Positions 12,201 through 23,543 of a stretch of 64,000 nucleotides of DNA are shown here, piece by piece. The notes beneath the pieces are model-generated. The model was not told where the DNA came from. It saw nothing but the letters and a program-made list of their open reading frames with translations, and searched no databases. Made by a program: the position numbers and the translations under genes. Location of the stretch: assembly GCF_008831285.2 (NCBI RefSeq), contig NC_045139.1, positions 3,570,704 to 3,634,703 of the forward strand. The letters run 5' to 3'. Numbering within the stretch: the stretch's first letter is position 1; every line of letters begins with the position of its first letter. This DNA comes from Nymphaea colorata (taxonomy: Eukaryota > Streptophyta > Magnoliopsida > Nymphaeales > Nymphaeaceae).

Positions 12201-13415
12201 CCTGCTAACAGTCGTCAATGAGGCCAGTTACTCTCATCTCCTGGGATTTCTCCTAAAGAGAGACTTTTCCGATAGAGAACGGCAGATTACCAAGGTCAAC
12301 TGATCATATTATCAGAAAGAGATAAATTTCTTCGGTATAGTAAACAACAATTTTGAGATCAAGTGGAAGTTATGATGGAAAAGATAAGCTAAGGATAGTA
12401 GGGGGGATAAGGTTAAGAAAGTTAGGAAGCCTTAATAAGAGGAATGATAAGGTTAAGAAGTTGCGCCGACTACCACTTGTATCTGGCATCTTGCTTAACT
12501 TGGATATACAAATTAAATGTGAAACTAAAGTTCAGCATGTTATGATTATCTTGTTTGTGTATTGTGTATATATGAATGAACATGTTTATATGAATGAACA
12601 AGTGTGATGGAACTAAGTGATTTATCTTCTAACCTAATTAATATGTCTTTGTGTTTATTTGATTCTCTCTCTGCTCTCTCGTATGGGGAATCAGTTTCTG
12701 GATACACAGGCAGCTCACTCTGTTCATGATAGTCTACGTTCAATCTAACGTCATAATACCAATTTAGATGCTCTAAATTGTTATGAGGAAGTGAGACTTT
12801 CTTTCCTTGGGAAGTGTCAAGTGAGACTTTCTTTTCCAAGTAATTTTATCTTGAGAAAATTTGTTGTCGTATTGGTTTCTCACATACTTACGCATGGTAT
12901 TCACTGATAGTTTCTTCATAACTTGGCCATCTGAGCTAATTGATGTAATAGGCACATCACCACTAATGGCCTTTCCCTACATAGGATTCTTCTTGCTGCA
13001 GCTAATAAGACGTATTTGCTATATTTAATTAACAAAGGTAAGGACGCATATGCCAACTCCACATAATTCCACTAGAAGTTGTTTGGCAGCTGCAGGCTCG
13101 CTCTGTGAATGTTTCATAATTCTATATTGGAACAAACTCATAAAACAATAGAGTTAAATGTTCACTAAATTCATGAAACAGTCACAAAGTATTCCGCTTA
13201 CCATGGAACAGTCACAAAGTGTTCCACTTAACAAACTAACCATAGTTACGTGGTCTGCTTTCCTCCCTAATTAGTGCCCTTTCAGTCAAAAATACCTGAC
13301 TCTTTTCCTGTTATCTTGCTCGATCCAAGCTGACTTTACTCAGCTCAAGTTCGGAGACGGTTCAATTTTGATCGGATCATATATATGCATGAGCCTTGCA
13401 AAAAATAACGGGCAT
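12201..13415. other. Inner part of left arm, diverged, no gene
   Basis: Alignable to 58230-59700 in reverse orientation with many substitutions and indels. For example, CCTATCACATCAATTAGCTC in the right arm pairs with its complement near 12937-12956. Open frames are disrupted between the arms, so I see no conserved coding sequence. Confidence 0.6.
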
Positions 13416-13515
13416 TTTTTAAGTTAAGGAGATGACAAAGTCAATGGTAAGATGACACCATAAATCATGACAACATAAAACAAGGAATTTATTTTGAAAA
13501 TATGGTATGCTAATA
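13416..13515. repeat. Dispersed repeat adjoining the inner end of the left arm
   Basis: AAGTTAAGGAGATGACA and about 80 following bases match the reverse complement of 51950-52045, not the right arm near 58.2 kb. The arm therefore ends beside a repeat that has a second copy about 6 kb inside the right arm boundary. Confidence 0.7.
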
Positions 13516-14865
13516 AGGTTATTTTTCATCATTGTTATTTATTACATATTTGTTACATATCATGGGGGCATTGTGGTAATTCTAGGGAAAAGAATTTTTA
13601 GGTTTCATTTTTTGCATAGAAGGTTTTTCATTTATAACAACCGGTTCATTTTCTAACCCATAACACATGATCCACTGTTGTGAAGCATAATGTATAACTT
13701 GCTTTTACTATTAAAAAAAGGCACAAAAGTGTATATTGAGGTTGAAATGATAAAAATGCCTTGGACTATAACATAGAAAATCCCTCTTATTTAAAGTCAA
13801 AACTGGAACCCAGAAATAATTCCTTAATGACAAAAATACCCCTGTAATGAAATGATGTAATGAAAACCACATTATGGTATATATGTTAATAACTGATTCT
13901 CATAATGTATGCATATTGGAAATCAAATCCAAAACCAAATCTGAATATGATTATGTGTCGTTTTTTAAGTCCAATTCAGTTTCTGAATCAAATGTTAATT
14001 TTTTTTCATGTTTTATATTTTTAAAGTATAAAGTACAGATCTATTTTCTTTCTGAAAGGAATTATCTTGCAATAAAGTACAAAAATACCCTTTACAAATA
14101 ATTTCTTAAAACTATTTATCAAAAATACAAAAAATCAAAAACTCTTACAATCAAATGAGACAACGTCAACTCTCCCTGTCTCCTTGCCATCAGATAGGGT
14201 TTTGTCCCAATTTTTTGTCAATATTTTTTTAAAGAAAAAATTTATTTGAGAAAGGAAATTATATATTTTATTTCATTATATTTTAATAATTTTTTAGAAA
14301 GAGGAGGCAGTTTGAGAACAACATGCAAAAGTTTAGCACCCTTTTAAAGAGGTTTAAAAGTTAATTAGTAGGTTATTTGTTATTCACTTATTCCTTAGGG
14401 CCGTCTATACGTTATGGCTTCTAAATGTGTTATTGCATGTAAATAACCAAATTGTCCTTGCTAGTTAATTGAAAGAACTCTCTTCTTATTTGGCCAAACT
14501 GCAGTTTAGAAAAACTTTTCATCACGTAGAATTATCAAAATATATATCTAATAAAATGTGAAAACATGTGTTCCATGTTAACCAATACTATAGAAAGTGT
14601 CATTTTGGTGGCGATTTGGCAACAATGACAATAAGTAACGAATAATGTTTATGTGCAACAATATATCGAGAATATACCCTAATAATTAAGGCAAATACAA
14701 CAAACATAACATATTATTCCTATTACTCATAACCCTCATGACTCTGGTTTCTTTTAGTATGCACTGGTCGGCCCCGCCGCTACCTTCTTGTTTTCTTCCG
14801 GCATACAAATAATCACAACAACAACAATAATAATAAATAATAATGTGTTCTTATAGACCCAAACT
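13516..14865. other. Intergenic, AT-rich
   Basis: No supported gene. The stretch 13870-14060 is a fragment of the dispersed repeat described at 9320 and 51127. Stop codons occur throughout. Confidence 0.65.
13870..14060. repeat. Dispersed repeat fragment
   Basis: Similar to 62041-62210 in the same orientation, and so to the left arm in reverse. Shared phrases include GGTATATATGTTA, AAAACCAAAT and TTTTTTAAGTCCAATTCA. The position lies outside both arms. Confidence 0.7.
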
Positions 14866-15452
14866 TATTGGTACGGTAAAAGAAAAATGCCTTGATTCAC
14901 TGTTTGAGATGTTGGATAGTTGGCATGCTAGAGAGAATGGTGGCTTTGTTTGAGAGAGAAAGGCTCGCAACCAATGTGGCAAATTAAATCGATCTGAGAT
15001 TCTCAATCGACGCATTAAAATAGAATTGAAGGAAATTTATTTGACTTATTTCTAAATGTTTCTCACATTTTTTTCTTTCTTTGTTTTTGTTTTCAAAGTT
15101 TATTTCATTTTAGGTTATTCTTAAATAGTTTACGAGTTTATAGTAATTTCCTTTGGCGGATTATCTACAATTCAATGGGCCGGACAGTTGATGTAAATTG
15201 TTTTATTTTTATATCTAGGTCTCTTGGCTATTGCCATTAGCAACGGTTCATGATAGGAACCAGTTATGGTGACGTTATTAACAAGGTAGTCGGACGCTTT
15301 CTTAAATTTTAGATTATTAATAAGAAAAATAAAAATAAAAATAAAATAAATTAATTTTTTTCTGGATGCATGCATGCAAAGAGATCCGGCAGGCAGGGCT
15401 GCTATTGAAACGAAAGTTGGCATGGCCACATCCTTGAGATTTTATTACCGAT
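14866..15452. repeat. Local duplicated segment, copy 1
   Basis: Direct-orientation similarity to 24570-24990 and then 25588-25732. Shared phrases include TTATTGGTACGGT, GTTGGCATGCTAGAGAGAATGGTG and CAACCAATGTGGCAAATTAAATC, with TCCTTGAGATTT near the end. Copy 1 is continuous; copy 2 has about 600 bp inserted. Confidence 0.85.
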
Positions 15453-16695
15453 TGTCAATGTTGTAAGAAACAGAAATAAATTTACTACGAAAAATCATGA
15501 TTAATTTTAAAAGGCGAATGATCTTGTTCTGATTTTCGCCTGCCAAAGGATGGACTTAGACTTACTAAGGCTTCGATGCGACATTATGGTGAAAAAGTAG
15601 TCCTTCAAATGAAAATTTCAAAACAGGGGAAGAAATCTCAACCCGATGAAGATGAGAGGTGGTTCTGAAAGAGCGGAGACGAAGAGAGAGGACATGGAGG
15701 TGTTGGGAAGTGCGAAAGCAAGAAGTCGGCCGCCGGGGAACGAGAAAAGAGGGCTCGGACTGAAACTAGGAAGACAGTGAGGACGAGAAGGAGGCGGACG
15801 TTGACCCGTGAGGAGACGAAGAGAGAGGACAAGGAGGTATTGGGAAGTGCAAAAGGAAGAAGTCGGCCGTCGGGGAACGAGAAAAGAGCGGCTCTCCTCG
15901 GAAGGTCCTGCTGCGACGTCGTCGTCGGAAGCTTTTTGCCCTCTCTCTCTCTCTCTCTTCCGTGTCTCTAATCTGCCATCTCTGCGCTCCTCTGCAACCA
16001 TTCCTTCTCCCTCCAAAGCGTAGCGTAGGCTCTCGCGTATGGGAGCACGCGAAAGATGCATCCGTGAAATTAGGAAAAACAAAGCCCCCAGGCAATTCTT
16101 GCGGGGCCCACCTCAAGATTTTCCAACCTCCTTTCTTCACCGCTCATCTTCTTTGGGATGCTTCTTTTTCATCTTCTTTTTCATCATCGAGGAAAATTTG
16201 CGCAGCAGGTGCAGTGATTCGGATTTTGACAACTTTCACTCTCCCACGTCTTTCCTATTATTTAATTATCGTTCTTATTCTTTTTCCCTTCCAGTTGATT
16301 AAACGTTGCACACCAATATTTTCCTAAGTATTAAATTCTTTTTTCACTTCACCTGAACATTTTCGTTTTTCCTTTATATTCATTAAGCAATTCTAAGAGC
16401 ATAAACGCAATTCTAAGAGCATGATCTAAGAACAACAGTACCGCTTTTTAATAGTAAGTGGTTGTTATATATATTATCAACACAGTCGTTGATGGACACA
16501 TCAATCTTTCATGTTGATAATGTTGATAAAGTTAGATCAAAGTATGTTGCTAGTGAAGCATTGGCATTAATATGGTCAGCGAGGTGCATTCAAATTTATT
16601 GACTGAACATCCCTAGGTCCTTACCAACACAACCGGTAAAGTGTGAAAATTTAATTCGATGGTAACTAATTTCGCGCGAGAAGTTCAACTTTTAT
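15453..16695. other. GC-rich, CpG-bearing block without a supported gene
   Basis: About 15640-16200 is clearly more GC-rich than its surroundings and carries a tandem repeat and a CT tract (15941-15958). Overlapping open frames exist on both strands but none shows a recognisable domain or a clear start and splice structure. It could be a promoter and leader region of an unrecognised or dead gene. From about 16250 to 16695 the sequence is ordinary AT-rich DNA. Confidence 0.5.
15676..15895. repeat. Tandem duplication of about 137 bp spacing
   Basis: GAGACGAAGAGAGAGGACA at 15676 recurs at 15813. Each is followed by a matching stretch with TTGGGAAGTGC, AGAAGTCGGCCG and GGGGAACGAGAAAAGAG. Copies differ by several substitutions. 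Confidence 0.85.
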
Positions 16696-17125
16696 TTGCG
16701 CTCCATCTATATGCTCTGCTGGTTCAAGTTGGTAGACTGTAGAACTAGCATTTCCTCCACAGTAGAAGACTACCCAAATCGTGCGGTTTCATCCCTTCTG
16801 CAACCGACGAAAATGCCGACGGGAAGACGAAACAGACAGATACAACTTACTACAAGACTCCCTATAACATGCCCATGTAATGTGAGATGCAGTAACTACA
16901 GAGATCAAAAGAGAGACAGAGATTGGAAAGGTCACTTCATTAACAACGAAACTTATTACATAAAAAAAAAAAAACAAAACAAACTCAAAGCAACAAAGCG
17001 AACAGACGCTTGGAAAGGTCACTTCATTAACAACGAAAACCTATTAACAGGAGAACAAAACAAACTGAAAGCAAACAAAACAGACCTGTCAAACAGCTTT
17101 TTCTTCCTAGCTTCTTCTTCCTCTT

Positions 17126-17551
17126 CTAGTCTTCTTTCTCTTGTTCAAGTGGATGCTCCACATGATTCACATATTCTAAAACTTCAGATACAATCTCCAA
17201 AACCAGAGTAGCAAATAAAAAAGAGAAGGTATACCATTTGTTACCAGAAACCCAGAACGCTGAACAAAGTAACAGGAAAGCCAGCATAAGTTTCATCAAA
17301 AATACCAAGCTTCTGGCAAAGTTGATGGGATCGTTTTTACTGAAAACCAGACTCAGTGCCCCGTCCTTCATCGGGATAGAACTCATGGCCATGGAAAGAG
17401 CAGAAAAACCCCTCAAGACCTGATGAGCACGTCCAATTGAATAAAAGGACATGACAAAAGGGATGATGAGCAGTACGATAGAGCATTTGTGAAAAATCAT
17501 GAGCTTTTCTCTGAGCGTCTTGGAGAAGAAGGAAGACATGAAGGAAGTCAT
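17126..17551 (-). CDS. Small multi-pass membrane protein, unknown function
   Basis: Single-exon frame of 141 residues with an ATG start (17551 to 17549) and a TAG stop. Strongly hydrophobic segments are seen at residues about 17-38 (CSIVLLIIPFVMSFYSIG), a weaker one at about 47-60, then about 80-105 (LVFLMKLMLAFLLLCSAFW) and 108-130 (WYTFSFLFATLVLEIVSEVL). The C-terminus is acidic and ends EQEKED. The topology is three or four membrane spans with a basic N-terminal stretch (KTLREK). I do not recognise the family. Hydrophobic periodicity and an intact frame favour a real gene over chance. Immediately upstream on its strand is the 121-123-bp tandem repeat block, which could be its leader or promoter. 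Confidence 0.6.
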   Translation of the reverse strand: MTSFMSSFFSKTLREKLMIFHKCSIVLLIIPFVMSFYSIGRAHQVLRGFSALSMAMSSIPMKDGALSLVFSKNDPINFARSLVFLMKLMLAFLLLCSAFWVSGNKWYTFSFLFATLVLEIVSEVLEYVNHVEHPLEQEKED

Positions 17552-17711
17552 GATGAGATTAAATACAGACTAAAACAGAATAAGCAAGAATGAATCAATA
17601 GACTAAAACAAAATAAGCAAGAATGAAGCGATATTTATAGAGGGGAAGTAAGGGTTGGGGAGAGAGCGCCTCTCGCATGAAAAAAAAAAAAGGGAAGGAG
17701 GTTTTACCACC

Positions 17712-18100
17712 ACGCCGAGGCAGCATCGTGGTCGTACCGTTAGTGGAAGAGGTTCTCCGGCGAGCGATCTTCACGCCAGAGCATCGCCGAAATTTTCCAG
17801 AAGAGGGAGAGAGAGGGACTGAAAGAGACTCACAACGAACATGCAGCATCGAGGCCGTACCATTAGCGGAAGAGCTTCTCCGGCGAGCGATCTTCACGAC
17901 AGAGCATCGCCGAAATTTTCCAGGAGGGAGAGAGAGGGACTGAAAGAGACTCACAACGAACATGCAGCATCGTGGCCGTATCGTTAGGGGAAGAGCTTCT
18001 CCGGCGAGAGATCTTCACGCCAGACAACCTCCTGAGCATGGCCGAAATTTTCCAGAGGAGAGAGAGAGAGAGGGACTGAAAGAGACTCAAAACGAACATG
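17712..18100. repeat. Tandem repeat, three units of 121-123 bp
   Basis: TTCTCCGGCGAG recurs at 17753, 17876 and 17997. Each is followed by GATCTTCACG, CCGAAATTTTCCAGA or CCAGG, a GAGAGAGGGACTGAAAGAGACTC stretch, and AACGAACATG. The units are GC-rich relative to flanking DNA. On the minus strand two units stay open in one frame, but the unit lengths are not a stable multiple of three, so coding is doubtful. Confidence 0.92.
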
Positions 18101-18210
18101 AGAGCTGATCGGGTGAGGAAAACAGCTCAAAATGAAGGAAAAACTTAGGAATATAAAGAGAATGTTTATAAAATATTATTAATAAGAGGAAACGACCAAT
18201 AAAAAACATT

Positions 18211-18440
18211 ATTTGCACGATGTCCCTCGTCTCCACCGTATCGACCTCAATATGTTTCCCCAACTCATCCAGTTTTTATCAAATAATTTCGAACTCAAAA
18301 AGCTTATTTGGCTCGGACGTCGATTTCATTCGGTTAAGATATCTGATCATGTTTCCAAAAAGTGGGACATGAAAAAAAAAAATCCAACGAAGAACTGAGA
18401 TTGAATCCGGATTTAAGAAATGAGACCCAATCATATTAAA
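18211..18440. repeat. Dispersed repeat R, copy 1 (right half)
   Basis: Matches 22500-22745 in direct orientation: ACGATGTCCCTC, GACTCATC, ATTCGGTTAAGATATC, and GAGATTGAATCCGGATTTAAG are shared. Confidence 0.8.
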
Positions 18441-19185
18441 ATTACTTAAAAACTCTTTTCCGTCTGCAAGCGGAGGTTTGGCCCAATTTGAAGACTCTTT
18501 GAATTCGAAAGGTTATAAATTGAACCTCTGACCAGTAGATTCAACATGTATGCTCATCTGAAGTTAAACACAAACCGCTCCACAAGAGATCACCTAACCT
18601 TGATGGGAAGCTGAAAGATATTTGAAGGCACATATTAGTCTTAATTATTTAACTTTCATTTTAGGGTTACATCGAGCCATGTTTCCCTCCGTTTCCATTC
18701 AATATTTTAAAAAGCAATATTGAATATGGTAGAAAATTTCTAAACTCTAGAACGTAGATTGTTGGGGACAGCGTGTAGGGATTTTCAATTATAGACGTTT
18801 AGAGAATAAATTTGCGCAGGAAGAAGGATAGAATCAAAAGAGAAAGCTCGAAGAAAATCCCTACACGCTCCGCCAAGAAGGACAATGTTGCCACCGCCGC
18901 CACGGAGAAGGCCGCCGCCACCACGGAGAAGCCGGCTAAAGAGTACCGCACAAGAGAAACTCAGACTGATGATGGTTGTTCACCTGAATTTGTGAATTTC
19001 TTTTCATTCATTTTCATTTGCTGCTCTTATACACTATCATCTTTAGCTGGGGAGTTGCTGCGTTACTTTGGCATTTGAAAAGAGAGTTTGCACATTGGTT
19101 AAGATGGGTGCATAATTTTAGATGTTTGAATACATTTGAGTTTGTGATTATGCATCTGAGTTTATGATTGATATCAATTTCTATG
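18441..19185. other. Intergenic with a coding-like stretch
   Basis: The stretch 18815-18970 reads, without an ATG, as a basic and alanine/threonine-rich peptide (RRKKDRIKRESSKK..., then TAATEKAAATTEKPAKEY). It is preceded by a possible acceptor (GCGCAG) and has higher GC than its flanks. This could be one exon of an unrecognised or broken gene. I found no partner exon, so I do not call it a gene. Confidence 0.3.
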
Positions 19186-19440
19186 TCATCATCCTTCAGC
19201 ATCAAAACGGGGTTCTAAAAAGAAGACTAAATCTTGCCGATTTTAATTGAAAACTAAGACGTGATTCATGTTCGAGTTGCAAATTTTCAAAAAATAACAC
19301 GAAATTTTTGTTCTTTCGGAACTCAAACACACATTGTTCTCGGCGTTGTTGTGTTGAGGATTTAAAGTGCTTTGAAACACGATGTCCCTTGTCTTCACCA
19401 CATGGACGTCTACATGTTTTTATCAAATGATTTCGATCGA
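19186..19440. repeat. Dispersed repeat R, copy 2 (left half)
   Basis: Matches 22340-22560: CATCATCCTTCAGCATCAAAAC, ACTAAGACGTGATTCATG, TTTGTTCTTTCGGAAC and GCTTTGAAACACGATGTCCCT are shared. Overlap with copy 1 is limited to the middle of the repeat. Confidence 0.85.
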
Positions 19441-20090
19441 AAAAAGCTCCAAAAATTTAGCAGGAAAAGTTCATAGTAGACTTGCTCATGGTGAGTTCGA
19501 GGAACGAAGCCTTGGTGCATTAACACAAAAGGTGGTCAGCAACAAAATGAATTGCAGAACAAAGTTAAAAACAAACGAGTAAGAACTAAATGACGCGTCT
19601 CAGACAGGTCTCTAAGCCCCCGCTTTAATAGAATATAGGACATTTTTGTACGGCAATTATTGTGTTTATTTTTTCTATTTTCTTAAAAGGGCTACTAAAA
19701 TAACAAGTATATCAATCAGGAAAAATATGATTTAAAACATATGTTTAACACACGTTAATCGTCTTTTATACACATGCATATGTTAGCAATGCAAGTGAAA
19801 AACAAGCTAAATCCATGACTTTAAGAATGACTTGATGAGAAACATATTGTAAGTTAATTGTTTTTTACTTAAATAATGTTTTTTAATAGTAGAAAATGAA
19901 TTGTTTTTATAACATCAAAATTTTGGTAATATAAAGATCAATTTTTTTACAAAAATGGAGTGAACTAAAACATAATTTATATTGAATTAATATTTGTTAA
20001 AGATATTAAAATGTATATACTTCTTTAAAACATTTTTTAACATGTATTTTGGCTTTTATTTATTATCCAAGTAGTCTGATACCTACCAAC

Positions 20091-20127
<37 letters not shown>

Positions 20128-21123
20128 AATATATATAGTGAATTATTATTAAATAAATGTTGTGCCAGGTTATCAGCTCCGTCGGATTCGGTTTGATGTT
20201 AGAGAGACATAATTTTTGCAAAATTTTATATTAGTTAACACTAATATTTTTGACGTGTTTGATGAGGCGAATTTGACAAGTGGCTTTAGAATATTTAATC
20301 GGATTTGCTTTCGTTTCACGATGCTTGGTGGGGTCCCTTGACATTGACGACGCGCTCCACAGTTCCCTCTTCGTTGAGAAGGATTATTTCGGGGCTCACT
20401 AATTAGCATGTCAACCATTTGATATCAACTAGTATGTTAAAACAAATATTCACATATTCACACATGGAATGATATATATAGCCAAACATTAACAATCGTT
20501 ATTGTTATTATTAAGCCACCAACCATTGCCCATCTAAAGTTAAATTTTGTATTTTTTTTGCCAAATCCCTTGATCTAAGATCTGGTATATGTGCATACAA
20601 AAATGTCACAACAAAGGCATTCATTTTTTGCAAAAGAAAAGGAATTGAATGCATTTTCGATCGGGTTTAGTATCGGAATATTAGAGTGTCGAGTACGGAG
20701 ACAAATTTGCCGTGTCTATGTGACCGAACTTTTTTTAATGCCCCCTTTGAGAGACGGCAACCCTTCTATAAATTCATAGAAAGGGTAAGAATTTTTGTGG
20801 TTTGAAAAGATAAGGTAGATTTGGATTTTGGTTTGAACAAGAGTTTAGTATTTCAAAATGTGTAAGAGTATTATACAGTGAGGGAAAATTTGATATAATA
20901 CGACAAACTTTTGTATATCTCGAAAATAAAATGGAAAAATCTCGGTAAATTTTTTTAAAAAATTTAAAACATTTAATAAATATTAAAAATTATAAAAAAA
21001 CACAAAAAAACGAGTATAATATGCATATAATATATGCGTTTTTTATTTTCTGATGTTTTTTTTAAATAATGAAAATAAAACGGGTATTATGCAGCTGACT
21101 GTTTTGGGTGGCAGTGTTACAAA
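19441..21123. other. Intergenic, repeat-derived
   Basis: AT-rich with no supported gene. 19670-19840 is similar to 23075-23230 (shared AAAATAACAAGTATATCAATC and CTTTTATACACAT), and an AT microsatellite lies at about 20095-20122. Scattered open frames have no domain or splice support. Confidence 0.6.
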
Positions 21124-21299
21124 CAGGGGCTGAGAGAGGGGGGCCCGCCTAGGCCATGGCCCCACCCAAGCCAATGAAAAAAAAAACTTTTACATTGAAA
21201 AAAATATTATTTTTTAAGTCACTCTATGTATTTCTTAGATTTAAATTCAGTTTGGCCCTACCCGGATCCAGAGATTGGACTGTCCTAGCTCTGCCACTC
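21124..21299. mobile_element. hAT-like MITE with perfect 8-bp target duplication
   Basis: GTTACAAA flanks the element exactly at 21116-21123 and 21300-21307. The left end CAGGGGCTGAGAG is an imperfect inverted match to the complement of the right end, GAGTGGCAGAGCTAG. The interior (CCTAGGCCATGGCC, poly-A, TTTAAATTCAGTTTGG) matches the reverse complement of the MITE at 26724-26894. It is 176 bp with no coding capacity; the duplication length points to a hAT transposase supplied elsewhere. Confidence 0.9.
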
Positions 21300-22339
21300 G
21301 TTACAAACAAGACAAATATAATAAATGCTAATCCTCTTTAAATACGTGGAGTTAGAGTAACATACCTCCTTTTATTGGATCTAATCACCCAACTAAAAGT
21401 AAGCAATGTGAGAAATGTACGTGTTTGAAGCCCAACCTACCCAGCTCTTAGAAACCAAGCTAAGTGATGGTTCGACTGCGTTTCTACTTCTTGCAACCAA
21501 GCCAATTTTGGAGCAGCGTTGTGAGATAGACCAATGCTCCAATTGTAGTGTACTGAAGTAAAAACATTTGCCTTTAGTTGGTTATTGGGGGTATCACATA
21601 AACATTTTTAACTTGCTTAGCAGACGAAATATAGGCGAGCTTGAAACAAGCCCAAATGATTTAATTAGTGAGTCATGGCTTCCATTGCAAACATTCGTAA
21701 ATAAGAAAAATTTGGAAATTCCAATATTTTGTTAGCTAATTGTTTTAGCTGCATGTTAAATCCTTGAAGGAGATACAGTTTTTAATGGAATCCAGTAGCT
21801 TTTACCTCACCTGAAGAGATATATCTTCTCTTCTCGACGGTTGTTTTAACAAAAAGCATTAGAAAAAACTGAATGGTAAAGCCTACGATTCCCCAAGGTC
21901 GCCCTAAATGAATTGGGTGATACCTTTAATTTATGTTTGGAATCGTTAAGGCGTCAACTCGTTGTATCATAGTTCTCCTGAGACGGAGACCATGTGGGCA
22001 GGGAATATAAAGCAGGGATTCAACTTCAACCTGGGAATTGAACGACACCAATGAAGCTGCTCACCAAAATTTTCAGCATAACTAAACGGCGAAAAAAGTG
22101 AGAGCGAAAAAAAAGAGAAGGATCAGTACTCTTCCCCAAAGTAGGCCAGCCGCCACTAAGTAAAAGAGAACAGCATCGTCAGAATATAGAAATAGCACAA
22201 GTAATGTGTATATATATAAGAAATTCACATTCATATAATGATCACTACAGCAAGCGCAGCGATGGGTATAATGCGGTTCCTTCTGTTTATTGCCCTCTAT
22301 TCATCAGGAAAGTGAAAAACGAACTTCGAAAAAGGTGAG
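21300..22339. other. Intergenic, no gene seen
   Basis: Ordinary AT-rich DNA. A segment at about 21732-21815 resembles 22970-23040 (AGCTGCA/CGTTAAAT, GATACAGTTTT, TAGCTTTT). No coding structure is supported. Confidence 0.6.
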
Positions 22340-22745
22340 TGTATAAATTTCTATCCCATCATCCTTCAGCATCAAAACTAAGACGTGATTCATGCTCTAG
22401 TTGCAAATTTTCGAAAAATAACATGAATTTTTTGTTCTTTCGGAACGCAAACACGCATTGTTCTTGGCGTTGTTTTGTTGAGTATTTTAAGCGCTTTGAA
22501 ACACGATGTCCCTCTTCTTGTCTTCACCATATCAACATCTACATGTTTCCCCGACTCATCTAGCTTTTGTCAAATGCTTTCGAACGCAAAAAAACTGATT
22601 TTGCTCAACGGACATATCTAAGGACGTCGATTGGATTCGGTTAAGATATCCGATCAAGTTCCAAAAAAGTCTGACATGAAGAAAAATCCAACTAAGAATT
22701 GAGATTGAATCCGGATTTAAGAAATGAGATCCAATCATATTAAAT
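22340..22745. repeat. Dispersed repeat R, copy 3 (most complete)
   Basis: Spans both halves seen separately at 19186-19440 and 18211-18440, in the same orientation. It is probably a degraded non-autonomous transposon or part of a local duplication; no coding capacity or clear ends were seen. Confidence 0.85.
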
Positions 22746-22910
22746 TTTTAACTTAGAACCCAAACGAATTCAAACATATTCAGTTTCAAATAAATATGCT
22801 TTAATACCATGCATTCTAACAGCTGGCTTTTAATATATTAAGATGCTTGCCAAATCTGTTTTGTATTTAGAACTCAAATAAAGTAAACAAATATTCACAT
22901 ATTCATATTT

Positions 22911-22912
<2 letters not shown>

Positions 22913-22968
<56 letters not shown>
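22913..22968. repeat. (AT)n microsatellite
   Basis: About 28 AT dinucleotides between two AT-rich flanks. Confidence 0.93.
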
Positions 22969-22971
<3 letters not shown>

Positions 22972-23438
22972 AACTAATTGTTGTAGCTGCACGTTAAATT
23001 CTTGAAGAAGATACAGTTTTAAAAGGAATCCGGTAGCTTTTGCGTCGTGGGGGCGCAATTATTGTATTTTTTTTGTTTGTTTTCATTTTCTTAAGAAGGC
23101 AACTAAAATAACAAGTATATCAATCAGGAAAAATATAATTTAAAAAGTATATTTAACGCATGTTAATAGTCTTTTATACACATACATATGCTAGTAATGC
23201 AAGTCAACAACAAGTTAAATCCAGGATCACAAAATCTTATGCATCAAATCTAAGCAACTAGCTGCATAGAGTGTCCATAAAAATGCTAAAAACTTCAATT
23301 TATTTTAACTTCATATTACAATTTTGTAATTAGCAAATATTATTTGAAACTGCATACACTAAGATTTGCTTTCCAAACTTGTTAATTACTTCGGTGAATA
23401 ATTTTGCGAAACTATGAAATACTTTTTTTACTCCACTA

Positions 23439-23543
23439 ATGTCATAGGACTTCAGAATAAAACTATGCTTGAAAGTATAAGTAGGTGCTCATGTCATAGG
23501 ACTTCAGAATAAAACTATGCTTGAAAGTATAAGTAGGTGCTCA
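23439..23543. repeat. 52-bp tandem duplication
   Basis: ATGTCATAGGACTTCAG starts at 23439 and again at 23491; the 52-bp units are identical to the eye, through AAGTATAAGTAGGTGCTC. Confidence 0.92.

Larger units (their letters stand above)
7918..13415. repeat. Left arm of a large inverted duplication
   Basis: The sequence matches the reverse complement of about 58230-64000. Paired coordinates add up to 71917 or 71918 from 7918 to about 12130; further inward the sum drifts to about 71680 because of indels. The F-box gene, a MITE and an older repeat are present in both arms. The outer edge is set only by the window end on the right, so the arm may extend further left. The inner edge is near 13415, where similarity to the right arm stops. 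Similarity is uneven: almost identical at 8838-9860, more diverged at about 10140-10600, almost identical in most of the F-box gene, and clearly diverged with indels from about 11930 inward. Confidence 0.93.

Noticed and set aside
17595-18099. Minus-strand frames of 78 and 122 codons in the 122-bp tandem repeat
   Set aside because: Unit lengths of 121 and 123 bp shift the frame between copies, so a conserved repeat protein is unlikely. A leader role remains possible.
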